Source: Mycobacterium sp. 1164966.3 (GTDB lineage: Bacteria; Actinomycetota; Actinomycetes; Mycobacteriales; Mycobacteriaceae). From it: a DNA stretch of 64,000 nt. The translations under genes and the position numbers were made by a program. Location: contig NZ_LZSG01000008.1 of the NCBI RefSeq assembly GCF_001665395.1, positions 1 through 64,000 of the forward strand, given 5' to 3'. The first letter of the stretch is position 1; each line of letters begins with the position of its first letter. The notes beneath the pieces are model-generated. The model saw only the letters and a list, made by a program, of their open reading frames with translations. It did no database searches and was not told the DNA's origin. This document shows positions 17,074-25,328 of the stretch, in pieces.

Positions 17074-18306
17074 ATGGATCTGCAATGGTCAGAGGCTGAC
17101 CGGGCATTCCAGGAAGAGGTCCGGCGTTTCCTCGACCAGAAGCTCACCCCCGATCTGCGGCGAGCCGGCCGTTTGATGACCAGCGTCTACGCCGACCACG
17201 ACGCGAGCATGGCCTGGCAGGCGATTCTGCACGAACGCGGCTGGGCGGCGCCGGCCTGGCCGGTCGAATACGGCGGTTGCGATTGGACCCTGACGCAGCA
17301 CTACATCTTCAGTCGCGAATCGGCGCTCGCGGGCGCTCCGGCGTTGTCTCCCATGGGAATTCGGATGGTCGCACACGCGATCATCGCGTACGGCACTGAC
17401 GCCCAGAAAGACTACTTCCTGCCCCGCATCCTGACCGGCGAGGTTTTCTTCTGCCAGGGATACTCCGAGCCCGAGGCCGGGTCGGATTTAGCGGCGCTGT
17501 CGATGGCAGCGGTAGCGGACGGCGACGATCTGATTTGCACCGGCAGCAAGATCTGGACTACCCATGCCGCCGAGGCGAATTGGATGTTCGCGCTGGTGCG
17601 CACCTCCCGCATGCAGAAGAAGCAGCAAGGCATCACGTTCGTGTTAATCGATATGACCTCGCCCGGTGTGTCGATTCGCCCACTGGTGATGACGTCGGGC
17701 GAGCAGATTCAGAACCAGGTGTTCTTCGATGACGTGCGCGTTCCCAAAGCCAACGTCGTCGGCGAGATCGACGGCGGCTGGACGGCGGCGAAGTATCTGC
17801 TGGAGTTCGAACGCGGTGGCGGCGCGGTAGCGCCGGCCCTGCAAGTGCGGGCCGAGGAGATCGGCGCGGCGGCAACCGGCCAACCCGGGCCCAGCGGCGG
17901 ACGGCTGGCCGACGACGAAGCCTTCATGCGCAAACTGGCGGACGCCAGAATCCGGGCAGAGGTGTTAGAGGTGCTCGAGTATCGAGTGCTCGCGGCGGTG
18001 GCCGAGGGCCGCAACCCCGGTGCGTCGTCGTCGATGCTCAAGATCCTGGGCACCGAACTCAGTCAGGAACTCACCGAACTCGCGCTGGAAGCGGCCGGAC
18101 CGCGCGCCCGCGCTTACCAGCCGCACGCGACGATGCCCGGCGGCCCGATCGCCGAATTCCAGCCGCCCGCCGACGGATACCTGACCGGCGAGTCGTGGCA
18201 GGCGGTAGCGCCGCTGCGGTATTTCAACGACCGCGCTGGCTCAATTTACGCCGGCAGCAATGAGATTCAGCGGAACATCCTTGCCAAGACGGCGCTGGGC
18301 CTGTAG
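17074..18306 (+). CDS. Acyl-CoA dehydrogenase, larger subunit of a heteromeric pair
   Basis: A 410-residue FAD-dependent acyl-CoA dehydrogenase. Recognisable parts are the GWAAPAWPVEYGG N-terminal region, the FAD/substrate loop GYSEPEAGSDLA (about 129-140), the KIWTTHA strand, and the C-terminal AGSNEIQRNI that contacts FAD. The gene touches the next dehydrogenase directly (the stop ends at 18306, the next ATG is at 18307). In mycobacteria such adjacent FadE pairs often form alpha2-beta2 complexes for CoA-bound steroid or branched side chains. The substrate here is not known. Confidence 0.88.
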   Translation: MDLQWSEADRAFQEEVRRFLDQKLTPDLRRAGRLMTSVYADHDASMAWQAILHERGWAAPAWPVEYGGCDWTLTQHYIFSRESALAGAPALSPMGIRMVAHAIIAYGTDAQKDYFLPRILTGEVFFCQGYSEPEAGSDLAALSMAAVADGDDLICTGSKIWTTHAAEANWMFALVRTSRMQKKQQGITFVLIDMTSPGVSIRPLVMTSGEQIQNQVFFDDVRVPKANVVGEIDGGWTAAKYLLEFERGGGAVAPALQVRAEEIGAAATGQPGPSGGRLADDEAFMRKLADARIRAEVLEVLEYRVLAAVAEGRNPGASSSMLKILGTELSQELTELALEAAGPRARAYQPHATMPGGPIAEFQPPADGYLTGESWQAVAPLRYFNDRAGSIYAGSNEIQRNILAKTALGL

Positions 18307-19425
18307 ATGGACTTCAATCTGACCGATGAGCAGCAACTGCTGCGGGATGGGCTGACAAGGTTTCTCGCCGCACGGTACAACCTCGAGGCGAGCCGCGCAG
18401 CCGCGAAGACCGGTGCCGGCTGGCAACCCGATATCTGGCGTGGGTTCGCAACCGAGCTGGGCATTCTGGGTGCCTCGTTTCCCGAGGATGTCGGCGGAAT
18501 CGGCGGTGGCCCAGTCGAACTCATGATTATCACCGAGGCGCTCGGCCACGCACTGGCAATCGAGCCGTACGTCGACGCGGTCGTCGTCGCCGGCGGACTG
18601 TTACGCCGCGCCGGAGGGCCGGCCGCGACATCAGTGCTGAAGGACATCATCGCAGGCAATGCGATTGTGGCGGTGGCGGCCGCGGAGCCGACTTCGGGCG
18701 ATCGTTGGCAGGACGTGTCGACAGTGGCCCAGCCCGACGGTGACGGATGGGTATTGAGCGGCGCCAAGATCATGGCCATGGCTGCACCGCTCGCCACCCA
18801 TCTCCTGGTTACCGCGCGCACCCCCGGCGCAGACGGAATCTCGTTGTTTCTCACCGAGGTTGGCGCCACTGATATAAAGACCCACCCATACCGAACCATC
18901 GACGACCGGCGGGCGGCCGACATCGAGTTCAACGAACTCCGGCTGCCATCGGACGCCTTGCTCGCGGGCCAAGCGTGGCCATCTTTGGCTCGGGCGCGAG
19001 ATGAGGGCGCCGCGGCGATCTGCTCCGAGGCAGTTGGCTGCATGCGAAAAGTTCTGGCGGACACCGTCGAATACTGCAAGCAGCGCCAGCAGTTCGGGCA
19101 GCCGATCGGCCGGTTTCAGGTGCTGCAGCACCGCATGGTCGACATGTATATGGAACTCGAACAATCCGTCGCCGCGGTCTATCTCGCGATCCTCAACCTG
19201 GACGGCGACGACACTGTCCGCGCTCGCGCGGTATCGGTCGCCAAGGCGACCGTCGGCCGGGCGGCGCGGTTCATCGGCCAGCAAGCCGTGCAGCTGCACG
19301 GCGGGATGGGGATGACCGAGGAGCTGGCGATCGGCCATTACTTCAAGCGCCTCACCGCGATTCAGTACGAGTTCGGGACGACCGATCAACACGTCGCGCG
19401 GTATGCCGACCTGACGAAGCCGTAG
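18307..19425 (+). CDS. Acyl-CoA dehydrogenase, smaller partner subunit
   Basis: A 372-residue FadE protein with the domain order of the family: N-terminal helices (TDEQQLLRDGLTRFLAARY), a mid-domain (AAAEPTSGDRW in place of the usual TEPxxGSD) and C-terminal helical bundle with QRQQFGQPIGRFQVLQH and QLHGGMGMTEE. The final segment reads RLTAIQYEFGTTDQH, lacking the usual EGTSEIQ, which fits a divergent partner subunit that shares active sites with the preceding protein. A 12-bp palindrome (CACCCGCGGGTG, 19428-19439) follows the stop. Confidence 0.86.
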   Translation: MDFNLTDEQQLLRDGLTRFLAARYNLEASRAAAKTGAGWQPDIWRGFATELGILGASFPEDVGGIGGGPVELMIITEALGHALAIEPYVDAVVVAGGLLRRAGGPAATSVLKDIIAGNAIVAVAAAEPTSGDRWQDVSTVAQPDGDGWVLSGAKIMAMAAPLATHLLVTARTPGADGISLFLTEVGATDIKTHPYRTIDDRRAADIEFNELRLPSDALLAGQAWPSLARARDEGAAAICSEAVGCMRKVLADTVEYCKQRQQFGQPIGRFQVLQHRMVDMYMELEQSVAAVYLAILNLDGDDTVRARAVSVAKATVGRAARFIGQQAVQLHGGMGMTEELAIGHYFKRLTAIQYEFGTTDQHVARYADLTKP

Positions 19426-19449
19426 ACCACCCGCGGGTGTGTCCGTTTG

Positions 19450-20190
19450 CTAAGCGGTGAGCAGGGCGTGGTCGATGTAGGCCAGTCGGTCGGGCGGCGC
19501 CTTTTGGTTGATGGTGGCCAGGAAGCGGCTGGCCAGGTCGCGCAGCTTGGAGTTGGTTTCCTGGGAGCGCCAAACCAGGATGTCGAAGGCTCGCTCGGCC
19601 GATATTCCATACGCGGCCATCAGGACACCCTTAGCCTGTTCGATACGGGCCCGGGCGGTAGCCGCCTCCGAGAGCACGGCGGTGATGTCGGATTGCACTG
19701 CCTCGGTGACGTCGACGTAGAACCCGGTAGTGCCGACGACCGTCCCGGTGTTGTCAAGCAACGAGTCGCCAACTACCACCACCGTGCGGGTGCGTCCGCC
19801 AGTGTCGATGATGCGGTGCCGGCTGCTGAAGGGTTCGCCTCGCAACACCCGTTCCAAGGCAGCTGCTACTTCGTGGCGGTCGTCGGGATGCTTGTGCCGC
19901 AACAAGAGCTCGGTCGTGGGCTGTACCGCTTCGCTGCTGTCGTAGCCGTGCATGCGCGCCACCGCGTCTGACCACTCCCAGCGCTGGCCGTCGAGGATAA
20001 AGCGGAATCTGCCGACTCGCTGCGAGCCGCCGGCCCCCAGCACCTCGTCGATGGCGCTCAGTTCGTCAGCCAACTGCGATGTCCACTCGTCATCTGTCGC
20101 TCGCGGCGAACCGTCCTGGCCGACGTGCGGGGGATCCTCCTCCTGAACAACCCCGCTGTCCGGCGACTCATCCCGCCTATTCGACGCCAC
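19450..20190 (-). CDS. PAS-ANTAR domain RNA-binding antiterminator-type regulator
   Basis: A 246-residue regulator with a disordered acidic N terminus (1-40), a PAS domain (about 60-165, with FILDGQRWEWSDAVARMHGY and the later VGTTGFYVDVTE) and a C-terminal ANTAR domain (about 170-232, with ARARIEQAKGVLMAAYGIS). ANTAR domains bind paired hairpins in nascent RNA to prevent termination; PAS senses a ligand or redox state. No kinase or receiver domain is fused. No target is obvious in the window. It is convergent with the FadE pair. Confidence 0.85.
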   Translation of the reverse strand: MASNRRDESPDSGVVQEEDPPHVGQDGSPRATDDEWTSQLADELSAIDEVLGAGGSQRVGRFRFILDGQRWEWSDAVARMHGYDSSEAVQPTTELLLRHKHPDDRHEVAAALERVLRGEPFSSRHRIIDTGGRTRTVVVVGDSLLDNTGTVVGTTGFYVDVTEAVQSDITAVLSEAATARARIEQAKGVLMAAYGISAERAFDILVWRSQETNSKLRDLASRFLATINQKAPPDRLAYIDHALLTA

Positions 20191-20349
20191 GTCGTCCTCC
20201 CGTCACAGCGACCTTGATCGTCGGACGCCTCAGCAAGCAGCATGCATGTACCTGTGCGTCCCACACGGGATACCCAAAGTCATCCGTGAAATGCGTGCCA
20301 TGAATGAGCCATCCGGCGCCCGTCATGTGGTCACACCGATAGTGCTGCT

Positions 20350-20393
20350 CGTACGGATTGCCCGTACTGTAGTGGTACGGAGACATCGTACGA
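20350..20393. promoter_or_regulatory. RelJ/YefM-type operator with four GTAC-core repeats
   Basis: Four GTAC cores occur in 44 bases: CGTACG (20350-20355), CGTAC (20363-20367), GTACG (20375-20379) and TCGTACGA (20387-20394). They lie directly before the AGGAGG ribosome site of the antitoxin gene. Phd/YefM antitoxins bind repeated short palindromes of this kind, so autoregulation is likely. Confidence 0.55.
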
Positions 20394-20411
20394 CTCAGGA
20401 GGGTTCAGCTT

Positions 20412-20696
20412 ATGGCCATCAGCGCAAGTGAAGCGCGCCAGCGCCTATTTCCGCTGCTTGAGCAAGTCAACAACGACCACCAACCTGTGCGCATCACGTC
20501 CAAAGCAGGAGATGCGGTGCTGATGTCTGCCGATGATTACGACTCGTGGCAAGAAACGGTCTATTTGCTGCGCTCGCCCGAGAACGCACGTCGACTCATG
20601 GAGGCCGTCACTCGAGACAAGGCCGGTCGCGCCGCATCCGCCGGGTACACCAAGTCGATCGACGACCTACGCGAGATGGCCGGCGGGGAGGAGTGA
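20412..20696 (+). CDS. RelJ/YefM-type (Phd family) antitoxin
   Basis: A 94-residue Phd/YefM antitoxin. The N-terminal half, [20 protein letters not shown], followed by [20 protein letters not shown], is the standard fold; the C-terminal half ([14 protein letters not shown] onward) is the toxin-binding tail and ends in acidic residues. It closely resembles RelJ of M. tuberculosis in length and motifs. It overlaps the toxin start by four bases (GTGA). Confidence 0.9.
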   Translation: MAISASEARQRLFPLLEQVNNDHQPVRITSKAGDAVLMSADDYDSWQETVYLLRSPENARRLMEAVTRDKAGRAASAGYTKSIDDLREMAGGEE

Positions 20697-20950
20697 GGAG
20701 CATAAGCTTCGATCCGGACGGGTGGAACGACTTTCAGTTCTGGCTAGCCTCTGACCGCAGGACGGCACGCCGGATTATCAGGCTCATCGCAGAGATCCAG
20801 CGCAACCCATTCACAGGGATTGGAAAACCAGAACCGCTAAAGGGGGAACTGTCCGGGTACGGGTCCCGGCGAATCGACGACGAACACCGGCTCGTGTACA
20901 GAGCAGACGACGATGAAGTCAAAATCCTGAAGGCTCGATACCACTATTGA
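20693..20950 (+). CDS. RelK/YoeB-type mRNA interferase toxin
   Basis: An 85-residue YoeB/RelK toxin, which cuts mRNA at the ribosomal A site. The chain contains [38 protein letters not shown] and the C-terminal [19 protein letters not shown], with the catalytic Glu, Arg, His and Tyr positions of the family present. GTG 20693 is chosen from the four-base overlap with the antitoxin; it gives the same length as M. tuberculosis RelK. Confidence 0.9.
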   Translation: MRSISFDPDGWNDFQFWLASDRRTARRIIRLIAEIQRNPFTGIGKPEPLKGELSGYGSRRIDDEHRLVYRADDDEVKILKARYHY

Positions 20951-21017
20951 TGTGCGGCCAACGACCTTTGCGGTCCGACGCTAGGGATCGATGGCCAGGC
21001 GAGTCGAAAGGCGGACA

Positions 21018-21758
21018 GTGACAGCTTTACAGGGCAAGATCGCGCTGGTGACCGGCGCCTCGTCGGGCCTGGGCGCGGAAACGGCACGCCTGCTGGCCCG
21101 CCGGGGCGCGAAAGTCTTCGGCATCGCGCGAGACGCCGAGCGCCTCGGTGAAGTGTTCGCCGACGTGGACGGCGGTGCTTACGCGTCGGTGGACGTGGTG
21201 TCGCCGCAAGCCTGCAGCGCTGCCGTCGAGCAGTGCGTCGCAAAGTTCGGCGCACTCGACGTGCTGATCAACATTGCCGGGCGGCACCAGATGCGGCGGA
21301 CCGAGCTGATGAGCGACGAGGACTGGGCTGACGACCTGGCGACCAACCTGAGCGGCCCGTTCTACCTGTGCCGGGCCGCGTTGCCGCACCTGCTGGCCCG
21401 CGGCGGCAACATCGTCAACGTCGCGTCCATCGCCGGCGTCGAGGGCCAGGCGTATTCGGCAGGATATTGCGCGGCCAAACACGGGCTGATCGGGTTGACC
21501 CGTGCACTGGCGGTGGAATACACGGCGGATCGCTTGCGCGTCAACGCAGTATGCCCCGGCGGGATGCTGACGCCGCAGATCGAGCAGTTCAGCGCCCCGG
21601 AGAACCCCAACTACGACCTGATCATGCGTTCGGCCGCACCGCGCGGCATGATGCAACCCGGCGACGTCGCCAACGTCATCGCATTTCTTGCCAGCGACGC
21701 CGCTGCGGCCGTCCACGGCGCCGTCTACCGGGTTGACAACGGCAAAGGCGCCGGCTGA
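21018..21758 (+). CDS. Short-chain dehydrogenase/reductase
   Basis: A 246-residue classical SDR. The Rossmann motif is TGASSGLG near the N terminus, followed by NIAGRHQ, the catalytic Ser in NVASIAGVEG, and the YCAAKHG dyad (Tyr and Lys). The C terminus RVDNGKGAG differs slightly from the usual VDGG ending. GTG 21018 is preferred because an AAAGG ribosome site lies upstream; an in-frame start at 20991 would add nine residues. NAD(H) versus NADP(H) preference and substrate are not decidable here. Confidence 0.85.
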   Translation: MTALQGKIALVTGASSGLGAETARLLARRGAKVFGIARDAERLGEVFADVDGGAYASVDVVSPQACSAAVEQCVAKFGALDVLINIAGRHQMRRTELMSDEDWADDLATNLSGPFYLCRAALPHLLARGGNIVNVASIAGVEGQAYSAGYCAAKHGLIGLTRALAVEYTADRLRVNAVCPGGMLTPQIEQFSAPENPNYDLIMRSAAPRGMMQPGDVANVIAFLASDAAAAVHGAVYRVDNGKGAG

Positions 21759-21859
21759 GCACAAGCCCGAAAACGTTCGCGCCGCCAACGGTAAAGGTTC
21801 GGCCACGGTTGGGTATCGCGCGACATGGCAGCCGGGAAGTTGTCCTCCGGTAGCCAACA

Positions 21860-23440
21860 ATGCGGGACATGACGCAATCGCGGGATGGTGCCGGCCCGCA
21901 GCGCCCGGCTGCGCCGCGCTCGCGACCGTCACTGCGGGATGGTGCCGGCCCGCAGCTCCCGGCTGCGCCGCGCTCGCGACCGTCACTTCACAGCAGCGCG
22001 ACGTTGGCGCGTGAGTTTTCGCGTCAGACGTTTCTGCGGGGCGCCGCCGGAGCGTTGGCCGCCGGCGCGGTCTTCGGCTCGGTGCGTGCCACCGCAGCTC
22101 CTAATGCCTCAGGCTGGGAGGGCCTTTCTTCGGCTCTCGGCGGAAAGGTGTTGCTACCGGACGGTCCCCAATTCGCAACGGCCAAACAGGTTTTCAACAC
22201 GAACTACAACAACTCGACGCCGGCCGCGATCGTCACTCCCACCTCGACTGCCGACGTGCAAAAGGCGATGGCATTCGCCAGTGCGCACAACCTCAAGGTC
22301 GCACCGCGCAGTGGTGGCCACTCCTATACCGGAGCGTCCACCGCCAACGGAACCATGGTGCTTGACCTGCGTCAGCTGCCCGGGGGAATCAATTTCGACG
22401 CCGGCAGCGGCCAGGTCACGGTGACTCCCGCGACCAGTTTGTACGCGATGCACGAGGCGCTGGCCGGAGCCGGCCGGGGCATCCCGACCGGTACCTGCCC
22501 GTCGGTCGGCTCCGCGGGGCATGCCCTGGGCGGCGGAATGGGGGCCAATTCCCGTCACGCCGGCCTGCTCTGCGATCAGTTGACATCGGCGTCGGTAGTG
22601 CTGCCCGGCGGCCAGGCGGTCACCGCGTCAGCCGCCAGCAACCCCGACCTGTTCTGGGCGTTACGCGGTGGTGGTGGCGGCAACTTCGGGGTGACAACCT
22701 CGCTGACGTTTGCCACGTTCGCCACCACGAACCTCGACGTGGTGAACCTCAACTTCCCGCCGCAGTCGTTCGCGCAGGTCCTGGTCGGTTGGCAGAATTG
22801 GCTGCGGACCGCCGACCGAAACAGCTGGGCACTTGCGGACGCCACCGTCGACCCAATGGGCCCGCATTGCCGAATTCTTGCGACCTGCCCGGCCGGATCG
22901 GGGAATAGTGTTGCGGCCGCAATCATTTCAGCTGTCGGGCTGCAACCGACCGGTACCGAGAACCACACATTCGACTACCTGGACCTGGTCAAGTATCTGG
23001 CCGTCGGGAACCTCAACCCGGCGCCGCTCGGATATGTCGGCGGTTCCGATGTCTTCCCCACCGTCAACGCCGCCGTCGCCAAGGGGATCGCCGCTGCCGT
23101 CGACGCCTTTCCCCGTGGGGCGGGCCGCATGTTGGCCATCATGCACGCGCTCGACGGCGCCATGGCCAGTGTGGCGCCCGGGGCCACCGCGTTTCCATGG
23201 CGGCGACAGTCCGCATTGGTGCAGTGGTATGTCGAAACCTCGGGTGACCCGTCGGCGGCGGCCGGCTGGCTAAATACGGCACATCAAGCGGTGCAACCGT
23301 ATTCGGTCGGCGGCTACGTTAACTATCTGGAGCCCAATCAGCCTGCGTCGCGCTACTTCGGCTCGAATCTGTCCCAGCTGAGCACCGTTCGGCAGAAGTA
23401 CGATCCGGGCCGAGTCATGTTCTCTGGGCTCAATGTCTAG
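21860..23440 (+). CDS. Berberine-bridge-type FAD-linked oxidase, probably exported
   Basis: A PCMH/BBE flavoprotein oxidase. The FAD domain has APRSGGHSYTGAS, whose His normally binds FAD covalently, and GTCPSVGSAGHALGGGMG, whose Cys is the second attachment point, so bicovalent FAD is likely. The C-terminal BBE motif is YVNYLEPNQPASRYFG. Before the domain is a Tat-like signal ([20 protein letters not shown]) in which the second Arg is Gln. ATG 21860 would include the 54-bp repeats as protein; TTG 22004, giving a signal peptide at the N terminus, is equally or more plausible. Substrate unknown; relatives oxidise sugars or alkaloid-like compounds. Confidence 0.85.
   Translation: MRDMTQSRDGAGPQRPAAPRSRPSLRDGAGPQLPAAPRSRPSLHSSATLAREFSRQTFLRGAAGALAAGAVFGSVRATAAPNASGWEGLSSALGGKVLLPDGPQFATAKQVFNTNYNNSTPAAIVTPTSTADVQKAMAFASAHNLKVAPRSGGHSYTGASTANGTMVLDLRQLPGGINFDAGSGQVTVTPATSLYAMHEALAGAGRGIPTGTCPSVGSAGHALGGGMGANSRHAGLLCDQLTSASVVLPGGQAVTASAASNPDLFWALRGGGGGNFGVTTSLTFATFATTNLDVVNLNFPPQSFAQVLVGWQNWLRTADRNSWALADATVDPMGPHCRILATCPAGSGNSVAAAIISAVGLQPTGTENHTFDYLDLVKYLAVGNLNPAPLGYVGGSDVFPTVNAAVAKGIAAAVDAFPRGAGRMLAIMHALDGAMASVAPGATAFPWRRQSALVQWYVETSGDPSAAAGWLNTAHQAVQPYSVGGYVNYLEPNQPASRYFGSNLSQLSTVRQKYDPGRVMFSGLNV
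21880..21987. repeat. 54-bp tandem repeat, two units
   Basis: Two units, 21880-21933 and 21934-21987, identical except for one base, each containing CCCGGCTGCGCCGCGCTCGC. The same core with the same 54-bp period recurs at 40857-40964, so this is a dispersed VNTR family. Here the repeat lies over the first codons of the longer version of the FAD oxidase frame, where it encodes an 18-residue duplication. Confidence 0.9.
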
Positions 23441-23553
23441 CTGTCGAACGGCGCGTCACCCCAGAGTTTCGTTAGGGGCTTACTGCCTGCCTACGATAGC
23501 TCCGCGCAGCCCATTGCGCCCTAATCAGGCAATTTCGTTGACTATCAACGGGT

Positions 23554-24882
23554 TTAGGCCAAGCGGCCTGCAATTACCCGCACAGTGGTCGCTCCCAGTT
23601 TCAGCATGCCCAGATACGTGGACGGATTGAGTACGGTCGGCCACACGGCTTTACGGTCCTGCTGATGAAACGGCTGGCCGGCGAATCGCTCACCTAGCCA
23701 GCGCAGTGCCATCGGTGCGGACAGCGGATGCAACAGTAGGTGCCCGCAGAACCGGTCTCGATGATAGGCGACGGCTGCGCCACCGTACCGGTAGAACGCG
23801 ACCAATTTGTCGATGGCATCGACACTGATGATCCTGTCGTGGGCGGACTGCACGACCAAAATCGGTGCCTGAGGGGTCAATTGGCCCACTTTCGTGGCGT
23901 CGAAGACCTCCCTCACCTCGGGGAGCTCCCACAGTTCGTCGGCGGACATGTCCACGTAGGTGCCGATGTCGGTGTGGCGCAAACGCCACACGGCCTCAGC
24001 TGTTGTCATCGTGTGCAACTCGTCGAGCAACCGCCGGCCTGCCTCGGTGGCATGCTCGTCGACAACACGTTGCGCCCCGGGGAACACATGGGTCAACGCC
24101 GCGATCATCAGGGCGGCAAGACCTGCGAAGAACGTTCCGTTCAGATGGCGTGCGACGCTGCCGCAGTCCCCGACTGGTGAACCCAGCACCGCTCCGACCA
24201 CGTTCAGCTCCGGGGCGTAGTCGGTGTGGTGTTCAGCTGCCCACGCCGAGGCCAAACCTCCACCCGAATAACCCCACAGTGCGACCGGAGCCGACGACGA
24301 TAACTCGAGCCGGTCGCAGTTCAGCGCTGCCCGCACACCGTCGAGGATGCGGTAGCCGGGCTCATGCGGAGCTCCCCACATGCCGTGGCAGCCCTCATGG
24401 TCCGGAACCGAGACCGCCCACCCCTGAGCCAACGCGGCCGCGACCAGCAAGTATTCCGATTGCACGAACGCGCCGATCGGCCTCGCGCCGAGCCGGAGCG
24501 CATACGACGGAAAGCATCGCGGTGCGACAGCGTCGATTGCGCACTGATACGACAGCAGCGGGCGTACTTCTCCTGGACTGGGGCCTGGACTGGGGCACTG
24601 TGGCACCAGGACGGTGGTGACGGCGACCTCGGGCTCGCCGTGCAGATCTGTGCTGCGGTACAACAACTGTGTTGCGCGCACCCGCTGTCGGATCACACCT
24701 AGAAAACCCAGCTCAACCGTGCGTGAGCTGAGCACATCGCCGGGCTCAGCCTGCTGATATCCCGAGGGCGCGCGGTAGAACGGGTCCTGGTCGGGAGCGA
24801 GCAACGAATTCTCGCGACCTAGCTCCTCGTGAGGTGCGCCAATCGGCGCCGCCGCTGTCGTGGAGTAATCGCTCATCGTCAA
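23554..24882 (-). CDS. Secretory lipase (LIP family)
   Basis: A 442-residue alpha/beta hydrolase of the secretory lipase family (PF03583). The nucleophile elbow is ALWGYSGGGLASAWAAE, the SVPDHEG segment precedes it, and the late segments VVQSAHDRIISVDAIDK and FCGHLLLHPL supply the Asp and His of the triad. No clear signal peptide is present despite the family name, so it may be cytoplasmic or exported by another route. A second ATG lies two codons downstream. Acts on ester bonds of lipids or short acyl esters. Confidence 0.85.
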   Translation of the reverse strand: MTMSDYSTTAAAPIGAPHEELGRENSLLAPDQDPFYRAPSGYQQAEPGDVLSSRTVELGFLGVIRQRVRATQLLYRSTDLHGEPEVAVTTVLVPQCPSPGPSPGEVRPLLSYQCAIDAVAPRCFPSYALRLGARPIGAFVQSEYLLVAAALAQGWAVSVPDHEGCHGMWGAPHEPGYRILDGVRAALNCDRLELSSSAPVALWGYSGGGLASAWAAEHHTDYAPELNVVGAVLGSPVGDCGSVARHLNGTFFAGLAALMIAALTHVFPGAQRVVDEHATEAGRRLLDELHTMTTAEAVWRLRHTDIGTYVDMSADELWELPEVREVFDATKVGQLTPQAPILVVQSAHDRIISVDAIDKLVAFYRYGGAAVAYHRDRFCGHLLLHPLSAPMALRWLGERFAGQPFHQQDRKAVWPTVLNPSTYLGMLKLGATTVRVIAGRLA

Positions 24883-25328
24883 TCCCTCTCATGTCAGGTG
24901 ACCGGCAGCGTGACGGTTGCGCGGTACCGCCGGTACCACTTTTTGTACCCGAGATGAGAACTTTGAACCCACGCGCTACGCCGCCGTGTCGCCCCATTAA
25001 CTGGTTCCGCCGGGAAGCTGCCGCAGCAGGAAAGGGTCCTACGGCAGTTACGTGCTACCGCGTGCTCTCATCGGGGAGTTGGCGTTGAGACTGGTGCGAA
25101 CCCGGCGCGTCAGGGTCGTCGTGCTGGTGCTCCAGTTGCTCTTCCTCTTCACGCTGCGCGTCAGTCGCCCTCCGGGCGTCCTTCGGCACCGGCTTTGAAT
25201 TGCTGCCGCCTGGCTGATCCACGCGAGGCCTCCCGGGAAGTCTGTAGTTGCTCCCGATCAGGATCTCCCGAATCATCCGCCGCGAAACTTCGGTTACTCG
25301 TCGTTACCGAAAGGCATACGGTCAGACG
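24883..25328. other. Intergenic region between lipase and amidase
   Basis: About 450 bases between two divergent genes. It must contain both promoters. Apart from one possible small gene on the minus strand (25055-25276), I see no repeat, palindrome or RNA gene. Confidence 0.4.
25055..25276 (-). CDS. Possible small hydrophilic protein
   Basis: A 73-codon frame starting MIREILIGSNYRLPGRPR and continuing into a very polar tail rich in Glu, Gln and Asp (TDAQREEEEQLEHQHDD). The composition is unlike the Arg/Ala-rich shadow frames nearby, which argues for a real gene, but no ribosome site or family is evident. It is divergent from the amidase. Low confidence. Confidence 0.35.
   Translation of the reverse strand: MIREILIGSNYRLPGRPRVDQPGGSNSKPVPKDARRATDAQREEEEQLEHQHDDPDAPGSHQSQRQLPDESTR

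Noticed and set aside
21880..21987. Tandem repeats as a possible CRISPR array, also at 33054-33104 and 40857-40964.
   Set aside because: Units are directly adjacent with no spacers between, and no cas genes are present.
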